A stretch of DNA of 64,000 nucleotides from Puccinellia tenuiflora (Eukaryota > Streptophyta > Magnoliopsida > Poales > Poaceae). A program made the position numbers and the translations under genes. The notes beneath the pieces are model-generated. The model did no database searches. It saw only the letters and a program-made list of their open reading frames with translations, and was not told the DNA's origin. The stretch covers positions 632,459 through 696,458 of the forward strand of contig QRDG01000131.1 in NCBI GenBank assembly GCA_012064385.1, read 5' to 3'. This document shows, piece by piece, positions 45,294 through 55,271 of the stretch. Numbering within the stretch: the stretch's first letter is position 1; the number at the start of each line of letters is the position of its first letter.

Positions 45294-47627
45294 TTTCTTC
45301 TCCGCATAATTTTTGGGCCGAAGTCGTAGCCACCTCATGTCATGCTTCCAATCGGTTATATCTCCGCAAGATTTTGAACAAGACTCCCTATGAGATCCTC
45401 CTTGGCAAAAAAACCGGATTTATCTTATTTTCGCGTCTTCGGGTGCAAGTGCTTCATCAAGAAGAAAGGTAAATATGTATCAAAATTCGAACCTAAATAA
45501 TATGAGGGTATCTTTGTTGGTTACTCCACAAATTCACATGCCTACCGCGTCTACAACAAGTCCACCGGACAAGTTGAGGAAGCTTGGGATGTGAGTTTTG
45601 ATGAGGATAACGGCTCCCAAGGGGGGCGTATTGATCCTTTGGTTGTAGGTGATGTAATTCCTCCGATATCCATAAGAAGAATAGGGATTGGAGAGATCCG
45701 CCCAGTTGAGGAACCCCTTGTGGCGAAAGGAGAAGGACAATTCCCCACTTATGTGGAGCCATCACCAATTCCAAGTGATCACCATGCTCTTCTGGAAGCT
45801 AACCAAGAACAAGCTCCAAGCCCTCAAGCAAGTGAGCAAGATCAAGGACAAGATCATCCCACTAAAGATCAACCTAGTGGTGACCCCTCACCAAATGATG
45901 TCCAAGATCAAGCTCAAGATAGTGCTCAAAGTGATGCTCAAGATGGTGCTCAAGATTGTGCTCAAGATGTTGTCCAAGACCCTAATGAAGAAGGTGATGA
46001 TCAAGCCATATCAAAAGAGTCTTCCGAGGAGTTAAGGCAACGAAGAGAAAGAAGAAGAGAACGCAATGTCGAGCTCAAGGACCACACCTTCGACAAGATT
46101 CTTGGAGATTTTAGAGGCAAGGTATCAGCTAGAAGACAATTGGCAAGTTTCATCTCTAGCCATGCTTTCATCTCCGTCATTGAGCCCAAGAAGGTATATG
46201 AAGCGCTTGAAGATCAAGATTGGATTGAAGCTATGCATGATGAACTCAATAACTTCAAGCGCAACAAGGTGTGTAAGTTGGTCCCAAGACCTAAAGATTG
46301 CAAGAATGTCATTGGCACCAAGTGGGTATTCAAGAACAAGCAAGATGAAAACGGTATTGTCGTTCGCAACAAGGCAAGGTTGGTTGCTCAAGGGTATTCA
46401 CAAGTCGAAGGTGTGGATTTCGACGAAACCTTTGCCCCCGTTGCTCGTCTTGAATCTATTTGTATATTGCATGCTTATGCTTCTCATCACAACTTTAAAT
46501 TACAACAAATGGATGTTAAAAGTGCCTTTCTTAATGGTCCTGTAAAAGAGTTGGTATATGTCAAGCAACCTCCGGGGTTCGAGGATCCCAACTTTCCCGA
46601 TCATGTCTAAAAGCTAGACAAAGCTCTCTATGGTCTTAAACAAGCACGTCGAGCTTGGTATGAGCATCTTAGAGAGTTCCTAGTATATTGTGGATTTCAA
46701 GTTGGGGCAATTGATCCTACTCTTTTTACTAAGAGGGTCGGAGGTGACTTGTTCATATGCCAACTATATGTTGATGATATCATATTTGGCTCTTCTAACA
46801 CTCGATTCAATGATGATTTTGCTAAGCTGATGTCAGACAAGTTTGAGATTTCTATGATGGGCGAGTTGAAATTCTTTCTTGGCTTTGAGATCAAACAATT
46901 GCGTGAAGGGACTTTCATCAATCAAGCCAAGTATACCCGGGACATGCTCAAGAGGTTCAAGTTGGATGATGCCAAAGGTTTCAAGACCCCCATGTCCACC
47001 GCCACCGATCTACATCCGGACCATCTTGGGAAGGATGTAAATCAAAAGGTATACCGTTCCATGATTGGGTATTTTCTTTACCTTTGTGCATCTAGACCGG
47101 ATATTATGTTTAGTGTGGGCATGTGTGCAAGATACCAATCCGCTCCTAAAGAGAGCCATTATACGACGGTTAAGCGAATCTTTCGATATTTAGTTCATAC
47201 CCCAAACTATGGTCTTTGGTTTCCCAAGTGTTCAAGCTTCTCTCTCATGGGATACTCGGATGTGGATTATGCGGGCGACAAGAAGGATAGGAAGTCAACT
47301 TCCGGGGCTTGCCAATTTATTGGTAGGTCTTTGGTTTGTTGGTCTTCCAAGAAGCAAAATTGTGTTGCTCTCTCCACCACCGAAGCCGAGTACATCCCCG
47401 CCGCAAGTTATTGTGCACAATTGCTATGGATGAGGAAAACTTTAAAGGATTTCAGTGTCATTTGTGAGAAAGTGCCTCTTTTATGTGACAAGCAAAGTGC
47501 TATCAAGATCGCCCACAACCCGGTGCAACACGCCAAGATGAAGCATATTGAGATTCGCCACCACTTCATCCGGGAGCATGTGGAGCGAGGTGACATCGAG
47601 CTATTGTATGTTGGCACCAAGGATCAT
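45294..47627 (+). pseudogene. SIRE-like Copia pol: integrase end, RT, RNase H
   Basis: The segment begins inside the Copia integrase (NFWAEVVATSCHASNRLYLRK, NKTPYEILLGKK). An extra A in the A-run at 45407-45413 shifts the frame and a TAA is at 45498-45500. A long frame from about 45591 carries a Gln/Asp-rich linker (DVQDQAQDSAQ type), then RT (NKARLVAQGYSQVEGVDFDETFAPVA in two blocks, and QQMDVKSAFLNG). A TAA at 46608-46610 interrupts it. Downstream in the same frame is the catalytic YVDD at 46767-46778 and RNase H (DVDYAGDKKDRKSTSG, STTEAEY, DKQSAIKIA). Retand-type LTR sequence cuts it at 47628, a few tens of residues before the expected end. Confidence 0.92.
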
Positions 47628-48135
47628 TGTTGGGGTTATGCCGAACAGGTATCCTCGCAGAGGAGACTAAAAGCCAGCATACCAGGGTGGCCCATAGTGG
47701 TGGTAAGCCGAATCCGGCTTACCGGACGGCCCAGTATGATGAAGCGCAGGAGGCCCATCCGGCTAAGGGAAGGTTCCAGAAGCCGGCCTGCATTGTGGAA
47801 GACTTAGCCCACAAGGCAGGGCCCAAGCCGGATTAGAGTAGAACTCAATACTTAGTCAGTTAGGTTTCTTCCTGTAAGCCCAGGGTCCGAACGCCTTTAT
47901 AAGCCGGCCCCTGGGACGCCTTAGGGCACGCTCTCGATCTCGATCCACTGTAACTCGGCGATATTGCCTTATAGTGAATTATAGCAGCACGTAAGGTCTC
48001 TCCACCGACGCAAGATCCGAAGCTGGGTAAACCCTTTGTCACCCTGTCGCCGGAACACCCCACGTCTCCAAAACCCCTCTCTCTACCTAGCTCGATGGCA
48101 CCCCTGCCGCGGCTAGATTCGACAATACCACGACA
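47628..48135 (+). repeat. Retand 5' LTR (508 bp)
   Basis: It starts TGTTGGGGTTATGCCG and ends ATACCACGACA. A TATA box (CTTTATAAGC) is at 47895-47904. The gag ATG at 48095 lies inside the LTR. Confidence 0.93.
47895..47904 (+). promoter_or_regulatory. TATA box of Retand 5' LTR
   Basis: CTTTATAAGC is conserved in the 3' LTR (about 59246) and, on the minus strand, in the LTR at 63477-64000 (about 63725). It lies about 200 bp upstream of the gag ATG. Confidence 0.65.
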
Positions 48136-49606
48136 GTTAGCGCCCACCGTGGGGCAGGAGACGCCCGGGGTTTCGATCCGTCCAGGAGCCACAGGCGGAG
48201 TCGGCGACACCATCGCGGTCGGCTTGGTAAGCTACTTCGACGAGACAGGAGCTGGCCACGTCTTCAACGACGGCTTTTGGACGCCGGCAAAGGAGGATCC
48301 TGCCGGCTGGTCCACGGTCTCCATTGGCGGCTTCGACATCTTCGTCGGCTTCACCGCCCAAGCCTTGGACGACCTCGGCTTCACCTCGCCCTTTCCCACC
48401 GCCCACCCAAGCAACTTCGACGAGGAATCAGATCTGGACTCTGACAAGATCGCCGATCTGGATCTGGCCTTCGACGCCGACGACGAAGATTCGGAAGACG
48501 AAGCAAGTTCCAACATGGCGGCGCCAGACTTCCACTTTGTCGGCGTCTTAGGAGAATCCGGCTCTAACGAGTCGATGACAGAGCCTGAATCTATCCTCCC
48601 TGCTCTGCAGGCCGGGGTGGATTCGGAAGCCGGATCAGGGGACACCGCCCATATGGAGCAGGACCTCGAATCTGAAGGTGAATCCGACGATTTTAGTCGG
48701 AAAGTTGCATCCTATTTAGGACGCCCTGCCGATGTCTTGATGGGTGACGTCTCTGATCCTAAGGACGACCCCAACACCTCGAAAGCCGCCAATGGCGAAG
48801 AAAAAACTCCACAAGCCGGAAATCTCAAGGTGGACTTCGTGCCACCGCTGGCTCCGTTGAAGGGGACAGGTAGAATGCCGGCTGAAGGAGCTGACATTGA
48901 CGCTACGGCCGGCGAGGCAGCAGAGGAGCACGAAGAAAGGATGGTTATGTACAAGCAACTGCTAACGCCACTTCCTCCTAACGCATCGCTGGACGACATT
49001 GAGAAGCGTTGCATCCTGCTAGAGGAGCAAGCAGCCCAGATAGCAGAGCGCGAGGTTGAGCTTACAAACAAAGAGACGGAGTTCATCCGCAAGCAGAGAG
49101 AAAAGGGGGCTGACGATGTTTTCCGTCCGGCTCGTGACAAGAATCTGCACAAGAAGTTGGATTTCCGCAGCAAGTGGGAAGCCGACCACGTTGATTCGGT
49201 CTGGAGGAAGTACCATCACCGACGTGACCCGGTGACAAACCTCTGTTACTTCAATACCCCAGCCAAAAACATGGAGGCGGCCCAGGAGGTCATGTTCGAC
49301 AAATCGCTGGACCATGACGCCCGGCTCAAGTATTCGGCTTATCTACTGGAGGTTGCACAACAACAGCAAAATGACTCGCAAGTCAAATCAGGACGGCTTG
49401 TTGACGATTCTCGTCTTTGCAAATCGACTGCCAACAAACCAAGGGCTGCTGCCCCTGCAGACCCAGACGATGACCCGGCCGGTTCAAGCAGTCACAGCAA
49501 AGGCGACAAGGACCCGAAGGACAAGCAGCCTAAAGGCGCGGAATCCCGAACAGGTTCTTCACGCCATCGTGAGGTTGGTCGGGAAAGACATCGGAGCCGG
49601 GAGTGA
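48095..49606 (+). CDS. Retand gag N-terminal ORF
   Basis: The ORF of 503 residues starts at an ATG within the 5' LTR, reads across the LTR end and PBS, and ends at TGA 49604-49606. It has no recognised catalytic motif. The first ~110 residues contain GGFDIFVGFTAQALDDLGF; then come acidic stretches (DLDLAFDADDEDSEDE). A long helical charged part follows around 48930-49130 (EERMVMYKQLL, EKRCILLEEQAAQIAERE), probably coiled coil, then a Ser/Lys/Asp-rich tail. It is open throughout, unlike pol. The capsid domain follows after the N gap in another frame. A start shared with the LTR is seen in all three Retand LTRs here. Confidence 0.75.
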   Translation: MAPLPRLDSTIPRQLAPTVGQETPGVSIRPGATGGVGDTIAVGLVSYFDETGAGHVFNDGFWTPAKEDPAGWSTVSIGGFDIFVGFTAQALDDLGFTSPFPTAHPSNFDEESDLDSDKIADLDLAFDADDEDSEDEASSNMAAPDFHFVGVLGESGSNESMTEPESILPALQAGVDSEAGSGDTAHMEQDLESEGESDDFSRKVASYLGRPADVLMGDVSDPKDDPNTSKAANGEEKTPQAGNLKVDFVPPLAPLKGTGRMPAEGADIDATAGEAAEEHEERMVMYKQLLTPLPPNASLDDIEKRCILLEEQAAQIAEREVELTNKETEFIRKQREKGADDVFRPARDKNLHKKLDFRSKWEADHVDSVWRKYHHRRDPVTNLCYFNTPAKNMEAAQEVMFDKSLDHDARLKYSAYLLEVAQQQQNDSQVKSGRLVDDSRLCKSTANKPRAAAPADPDDDPAGSSSHSKGDKDPKDKQPKGAESRTGSSRHREVGRERHRSRE

Positions 49607-49711
49607 AAGGAGGACCCTCGCAAGGACAAGGCGGCACCACCCCGTCAGGAGCGACGACGTGAGGGGGAAAACCAACCCCGAAGGGAGGACAACAGAGATC
49701 ATATGCCACCT

Positions 49712-49737
49712 NNNNNNNNNNNNNNNNNNNNNNNNNN
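49712..49737. other. Run of 26 Ns (assembly gap)
   Basis: The sequence is undetermined between the gag N-terminal ORF and the capsid region. On its right side the sequence resumes with GCCATCAGCTAATG, matching the minus-strand Retand copy close to the point where that copy's large gag deletion ends. The true gap size is unknown. Confidence 0.99.
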
Positions 49738-50340
49738 GCCATCAGCTAATGGTTCGAAGCCTAATCGAGGAGAGGAAGTCGGCCAGAGATGCCCAATACC
49801 TCGGCCCCAAGTGCTTTGTCAGAACCATCAGAGAGCAAATATTACCTCCCACTTTGTCGAACGTAACAAAGATGGTTGAGAAGTATAGTGGTACGGCTAA
49901 TCCTCCTGAGACCTGGCTCTCAGATTATGTCAGTGCTTGCGACATATATCAAGGCAGCGCCGACTCCGCAGTGCGATTTTTGCCCCTGATATTTACCGGG
50001 ATGGCACGCATGTGGATTGAAGGTTTGCCGGAAAGGACAGTTAATACCTGAAGTGACGTGAGCGTGTCTTTATTCAGCACTTCCAGGGCACATATAAGCG
50101 CCAAAGTCAATTTCGACTTACAGCGGTGCGTGCAGCAAAAGAACGAGTCTAGCCGTGAGTTCGTCTCACGATGGAGTGAAATCAAGAATGCTTGGCGTCT
50201 CAGAAACTCAGGCGATCCATGCTTTCAAGCAATCTCGGAGGAAGGGGACGACTTTTCGCTTCATGATCTACAGCGACGAGTCGGAAACTTTGGGGGGTTT
50301 GCTCGCTTGTGCAAACAAGTACGCCGCCGCTGATGATGAC
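49738..50340 (+). pseudogene. Retand gag capsid domain, frameshifted
   Basis: The region reads KMVEKYSGTANPPETWLSDY, VRFLPLIFTGMARMWIEGLP, and after a TGA (49-51 of 50000s: 50049-50051) NFDLQRCVQQKNESSREF. The third block, IHAFKQSRRKGTTFRFMIY, is in a further frame. Comparison with 62900-63281 (minus) shows that one Trp became TGA and that at least two single bases were lost near 50058-50105. This is the capsid-type retrotransposon gag domain. Confidence 0.85.
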
Positions 50341-51612
50341 AACAGGGAAGATGCCGAAAACCGCCGACGCGAGTCCGGGAAAAAGAAGATAGAAGACCAA
50401 GCCGGCCCTTCTCATGAGGTTGCTGCTGCCTTTGGTAAAGGAGGCTCAAGCAATACCAAGTGGCAGGGCAAGAAGCCGGCAAACAACCAATCGTCCCGGC
50501 CGCCAGCGGTGAAGTATGATGACATCAAGCACAACCCCTGTGTCTATCATCTAAGGTCGGACGGAACAAGCTCCCACACGCTCCAGCAATGTCACATCAA
50601 TCGAGACATCGCCAAGGATCCCAAGGCCGACAAGTCAAGGAACAAGCACAAGTCCAGGAAAGACGACAAAGAGAAGGAGGAAGCTGCTTCAGAGTCGGAT
50701 GACGCGGCCTCCAAAGAAAAAGGCAGCAAATTCCCTAAGCAGGCCGAAAGTCTCATCGTCAACCTGGCAACAGATTCCTCTCGCAAAGAAAAGGCGGCTT
50801 GGCGAGAACTCAATGTTACAGTGCCCGCAGTTCCTCAATATCTGGATTGGTCCGACACACCCATAACGTGGGATCGCAGCGATCATCCGGACAGGGTCCC
50901 TGCAAAGCGCACTTACGCTTTAGGCGTCAGCCCTATAGTCGACAAATACAAGTTGACAAAGGTGCTCATGGATGGCGGAAGCAGTATCAACATACTTTAT
51001 GCCGCAACATTGAAGAGGATGCGTCTCTCCGAGTCACAACTCACCCACTACGCTGTGAAGTTTCATGGGATTGTGCCGGGACGGCAAGCCTCTTCGATGG
51101 GACAAATCACCCTGAAGGTCACCTTTGGTGAAGCTGATAATTTTCGGACTGAGGATGTCTCCTTTGAGGTGGTACCATTTAAAAGTGCATATCATGCAAT
51201 CTTTGGACGTCCGGCTTTCGCCAAATTCATGGCTCGGCCCTACTACATCTATAGCAAGATGAAAATGCCGGGACCCAATGGGATCATCACGGTCAAAGGA
51301 GACTTCAAGAAAGCCAAAGAGTGTGAAGCCGCCAATGCCGTCCATGCTGAACAAGAAATCTGCAAGGAAGAGTTGGAGGATCTCAAGAAGACAATGGGTC
51401 CCGATGAGATGCCGGCAACCGAAAAGCCGTTCTCTAGGGTTGACTCGAGCTTCAAGCCAAAGGATGACACCAAGAAAATCAAGCTCTCAAAAGATGATCC
51501 GACAAAGGAGGCCATCATCGGTGCCGGTCTCGACGACAAATTGGAAGGAGAGCTCGTCAAGTTTCTCCGTGAGAACCGGGACATCTTTGCTTGGTCACCA
51601 TCCGACAAATAG
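50341..51612 (+). pseudogene. Retand nucleocapsid-like region and protease
   Basis: One open frame (from 50155) runs to TAG 51610-51612. A basic region contains a Cys/His cluster (CVYHLRSDGTSSHTLQQC) in place of a zinc knuckle. A Lys/Asp/Glu-rich spacer follows. The aspartic protease has its active site at VLMDGGSSINILYA (about 50965-51003) and the flap/ILG-like AIFGRPAFAKFMA near 51200. The end reaches the RT start (ENRDIFAWSPSDK), where a TAG and a deletion of about 60 bp relative to the minus copy (61440-61530) cut the frame. Confidence 0.85.
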
Positions 51613-52833
51613 AAAGGAGTCAACAAGGACGCAAAGCCAGTCAAGCAAGGCCTCCGCCGGCTCGGAGCTGAGAAGCGCAAGGCGGTTGGAAAGGAGATCT
51701 TAAGGCTCACCGCCGCCAAATTCATTCGTGAAGTTGTCCACACTGATTGGTTAGCAAATCCCGTGCTAGTCCCAAAGAAAAACACCTCTGAGCTACGCAT
51801 GTGCATTGATTTCACTGGCTAAAACAAAACCTGTCCTAAAGATCCATTCGCCTTACCGCGTATACATCAGGTCATTGATTCAACTGCCGGCTCAGAGATG
51901 TTATGTTTTCTGTACGCTTATTTAGGTTACCATCAGATTAAGATGAAGGAGTCAAATAAAATCAAGACATCCTTCACCACGCCATATGGCAATTACTGCT
52001 ATGTCACAATGCCTTTCGGCTTAAAGAACGCCAGTGCTACTTACCAAAGGTGTATGCAGCGGTGTTTGGACTAGCAGATTGGCCGCAATGTTCACGTCTA
52101 CGTCGACGACATAGCGGTCATGTCGAAGAAGCGTGGCGATCTTATCGCCGATCTGTCGGAAACCTTTGCAAATCTAAGGGAGTACCAGATGAAGCTTAAT
52201 CCGGCAAAATGCGTCTTCGGAGTACCCGCAGGCAAGCTTCTGGGCTTCATTGTTTCTCAAAAAGGAATTGAAGTTAACCCGGAAAAGATAAAGGCGATTC
52301 AGAACATCGAAAGTCCGACTTGTCTGAAGGACATACAACGGCTTACGGGTTCTGCCGCGGTTGTAAGCCGATTTATTAGCCGGCTTGGTGACAAAGCATT
52401 GCCATTATACAAGCTCCTCAAAAAGTCGGACAGTTTTGTTTGGACAGAGGAGGCAGAGGCAGCTTTGGCTCAGCTGAAGTATACATTGATGCATGCTCCA
52501 ATCTTAGCAGCTCCGAGGCAAAAAGAGCCGCTTCTCCTCTACTTATCGGCCACGAATTTCGTGATAAGTGCCGTCATTGTAGTGGAGCGCCTGGAGGAAG
52601 GGAAGCAATGGCCGGATCAGCGCCCCGTCTATTTCATTAGCGAGGTGTTCTTAGATTCAAAGCAACGCTACCCTCACTACCAGAAGTTAGCCTATTGTGT
52701 ATTCTTTGCCGCCATAAAACTATGGCGTTACTTCCAGGATCACACAATCACGCTGGTCAGCAAAGCTCCACTAAGGGACATCATCAATAATGCCGACGCA
52801 ACGGGTCGAGTCCCAAATGGGGCATCGAGTTAG
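51613..52833 (+). pseudogene. Retand reverse transcriptase and RNase H
   Basis: RT blocks appear in order: LAAKFIREV-like and LANPVLVPKKN, CPKDPFALPRI, MPFGLKNASATYQRCM, then the catalytic YVDD intact at 52099-52110, and KCVFGVPAGKLLGFIVSQ. RNase H follows (FVISAVIVVERLEEG, SKQRYPHYQKLAY). Stops are near 51820 (after CIDFTG) and at 52069 (TAG). From about 52810 the frame shifts by one base relative to the minus copy, ending in VPNGASS instead of continuing to the tether. Confidence 0.9.
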
Positions 52834-53330
52834 CAGCTTTCGACATCCAGTACAAGCCGAGGACTGCCATCAAGTCTCAAGTTCTAGCCGACATTGTTGT
52901 AGATTGGACAGAGGCGATGGAAAGCACACCTTTGCCGGATTCACAGTACTGGATAATGCACTTTGATGGCTCAAAAATGAAGGAAGGCCTGGGGGCTGGA
53001 GTAGTACTAAAATCGCCTAAGGGTGATAAGCTCAGTTATGTCCTCCGAATCCACTTCAATGCCACCAACAATGTAGCAGAGTATGAGGCTCTCCTCCACG
53101 GCCTTCATATGGCTAAGGAGTTGGGAGTAAAGCGCATCCTCTGCTATGGCGACTCGGATCTGGTTGCACAGCAACTTGATGGATGCTGGGACACGAAAAG
53201 TCCCACAATGGCGGAATACAGGAGAACAGTCGATGAGTTCGGCAGATGCTTTGCCGACTTAGAGGTTCGACATATCTCCCGAGATGACAATAAAAGCTGC
53301 TGACGCCTTGGCCAGAATAGGCTCCAGGCA
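52834..53330 (+). pseudogene. Retand archaeal-type RNase H (second RNase H)
   Basis: The frame reads YWIMHFDGSKMKEGLGAG, NNVAEYEALLHGLHMAKEL and CYGDSDLVAQQLDG, giving the Asp, Glu and Asp of the RNase H active site, then HISRDDN. It lies after the retroviral-type RNase H and before integrase, the hallmark of Tat elements. A frameshift at about 53290 (NKSC, then stop) separates it from integrase; the minus copy reads NEAADTLARI there. Confidence 0.9.
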
Positions 53331-54675
53331 AAAGGCAGTACCACCAGACGTATTTCTCCATCATCCACACAAACCGTCCATCAAAGGTGGCGACGAAGAT
53401 TACCCCTTATCGGCAGAATCAGTTCATGTATGCTTGGTAACCCCAGATTGGACCACGCCTTACATCGATTTCCTGATTAACAAGAAACTGCCCCAGGACG
53501 ACGAGGTGTTAAGCCGTCAAATTGAGCGCCGGGCAAAGGCATACAAGATTATTGACGGACAGCTTTACAAGCAGAGCACATCTGGCATCTTCCAAAGATG
53601 CGTCTCTCTAGAAGAAGGGCGGCAAATCCTGGAGGAAATCCACTCCGGCGAATGTGGGCATCACGTGGCGGCAAAGGCGTTGGTCGCTAAGGCGTTTCGG
53701 TACGGATTCTTATGGCTAACGGCTAAGGAGGATGCTATCAACATCGTCAAGACTTGTGAAGGATGTTAGCGCTACGCAAAGCAGGTTCACTTGCCGGCTC
53801 AGGAGCTCCAAACGATCCCTATTACTTGGCCGTTTGCGGTCAGGGGGCTCGACATGGTGGGACCTTTCAAGACGGCAAGAGGAGGCTTAACTCACCTGCT
53901 GGTGGCGGTCGACAAATTCACAAAATGGGTGGAGGAAAAGCCCATCAAGTAACTCGACGGAGCTACAACCACAAAGTTCATCGTCGAGATAACAACTCGA
54001 TTCGGCATACCGCATAGCATTATCACTCACAATGGCACAAACTTTGTCGTCGGTGAGCTATCAAAGTTTTGCAGTCGATCAAAGATCCGACTCGATGTGG
54101 CATCGGTGGCACATCCGGAATCCAATGGATAGGTAGAGCGCACTAACGGCATTATTCTGCAAGGTATTAAGCCGAGGCTTGAAACCCCATTGCATCGAGT
54201 AGCCGGCGCTTGGGTCAATGAATTGCCGGCGGTCTTATGGAGTATTCGTACTACCACAAATAGATCAACCGGCTTCACCCCTTTCTTTCTGGTCTATGGT
54301 GCAGAAGCGGTGCTCCCATCCGACATGATCCACGATTCGACTCGAGTCACAGCCTACGTCGAAGAAGACGCAGAAGAAGCACATCAAGACGGCTTAGATA
54401 TCCTCGAAGAAGAAAGAGAGTTGGCTCTCCAACGATCCGCCATCTATCAACAAGATCTACGTCGCTACCAAAGCCGTAGAGTGCGGAATCGATCTTTTCG
54501 AGAAGGTGACTTAGTGCTTCGGCTTGTGCAAAGCCGGCAGCACAAGTTATCCCCTCCATGGGAAGGACCTTTCGTTATCAGCAAAGTTTTGAAAAACGGG
54601 TCATATTATCTCCTCGACTTAAGGGATTCAAAGAAAGATAAGGGAAGAAAGGTCATAAGAGGAAAAGGCATGTAG
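53331..54675 (+). pseudogene. Retand integrase
   Basis: The zinc finger contains HSGECGHH and CEGC (about 53640-53766). The core follows, with Asp in RGLDMVGPF, an IITHNGTNF block where IITDNG is usual (Asp to His at the second catalytic position), and Glu in VERTNGIILQ. The C-terminal module shows SPPWEGPFVISKVL at about 54547-54590. Stops are at 53767-53769 (TAG), about 53949 (TAA) and 54130 (TAG). So the enzyme is both interrupted and missing a catalytic residue. Confidence 0.88.
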
Positions 54676-55271
54676 ATGACGACTTAGATGAGACGAAACG
54701 TCCGTGGAATATCGCTCAGCTACGTCCTTTTTACACTTAGCAAATTCTATTGTAACCATGTCAATATGATCATGAAATAAAAATTGGCTTCTCTCATGTG
54801 AAACTCGAGAATCTGTACCATCCTTTATTTCCCTATCATCTTATTGTTATTATCTATTTACCCGAAATTGCCTGTGTTGCTCGTTGGTAAACTCTTTCAT
54901 GTTGAATCCGCCTTAAGGTGATGAAAAAACATCGTTTTGCCGAATTAATGTTTGTCTGCTAGCTTTTTGCGCCGGGTTGCTTCAAAGTGTTTCGGCACTG
55001 AAAGACGGCACTTGTTCTGATTCTAAATAGTTTGGTCATTGCGTACCCTGTTGCTCAGCGAGTTAGCTTCGCAATAGGTTTGCCAGTGCTTAAAGGCTAA
55101 GGTGGCAAGGCCAGAATAAACTGAGGCATAAAAATTGCAAGTTTGCAAATATAAAAGCTGATTGACATACAGCAAAAGGCTTAGTTGTTTCTAGACAAAT
55201 ACATTGTTTGGACGGCTTTACATCTTGCCAATTACATTTTCAGGATGGCCAGCTCAGGGAGCTAATTCGGC
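54676..55271 (+). other. Region between integrase and antisense gene
   Basis: About 600 bp without a recognisable coding sequence. It would hold the 3' ends of both the sense pol transcript and the antisense transcript, so the two units are tail to tail. Confidence 0.5.
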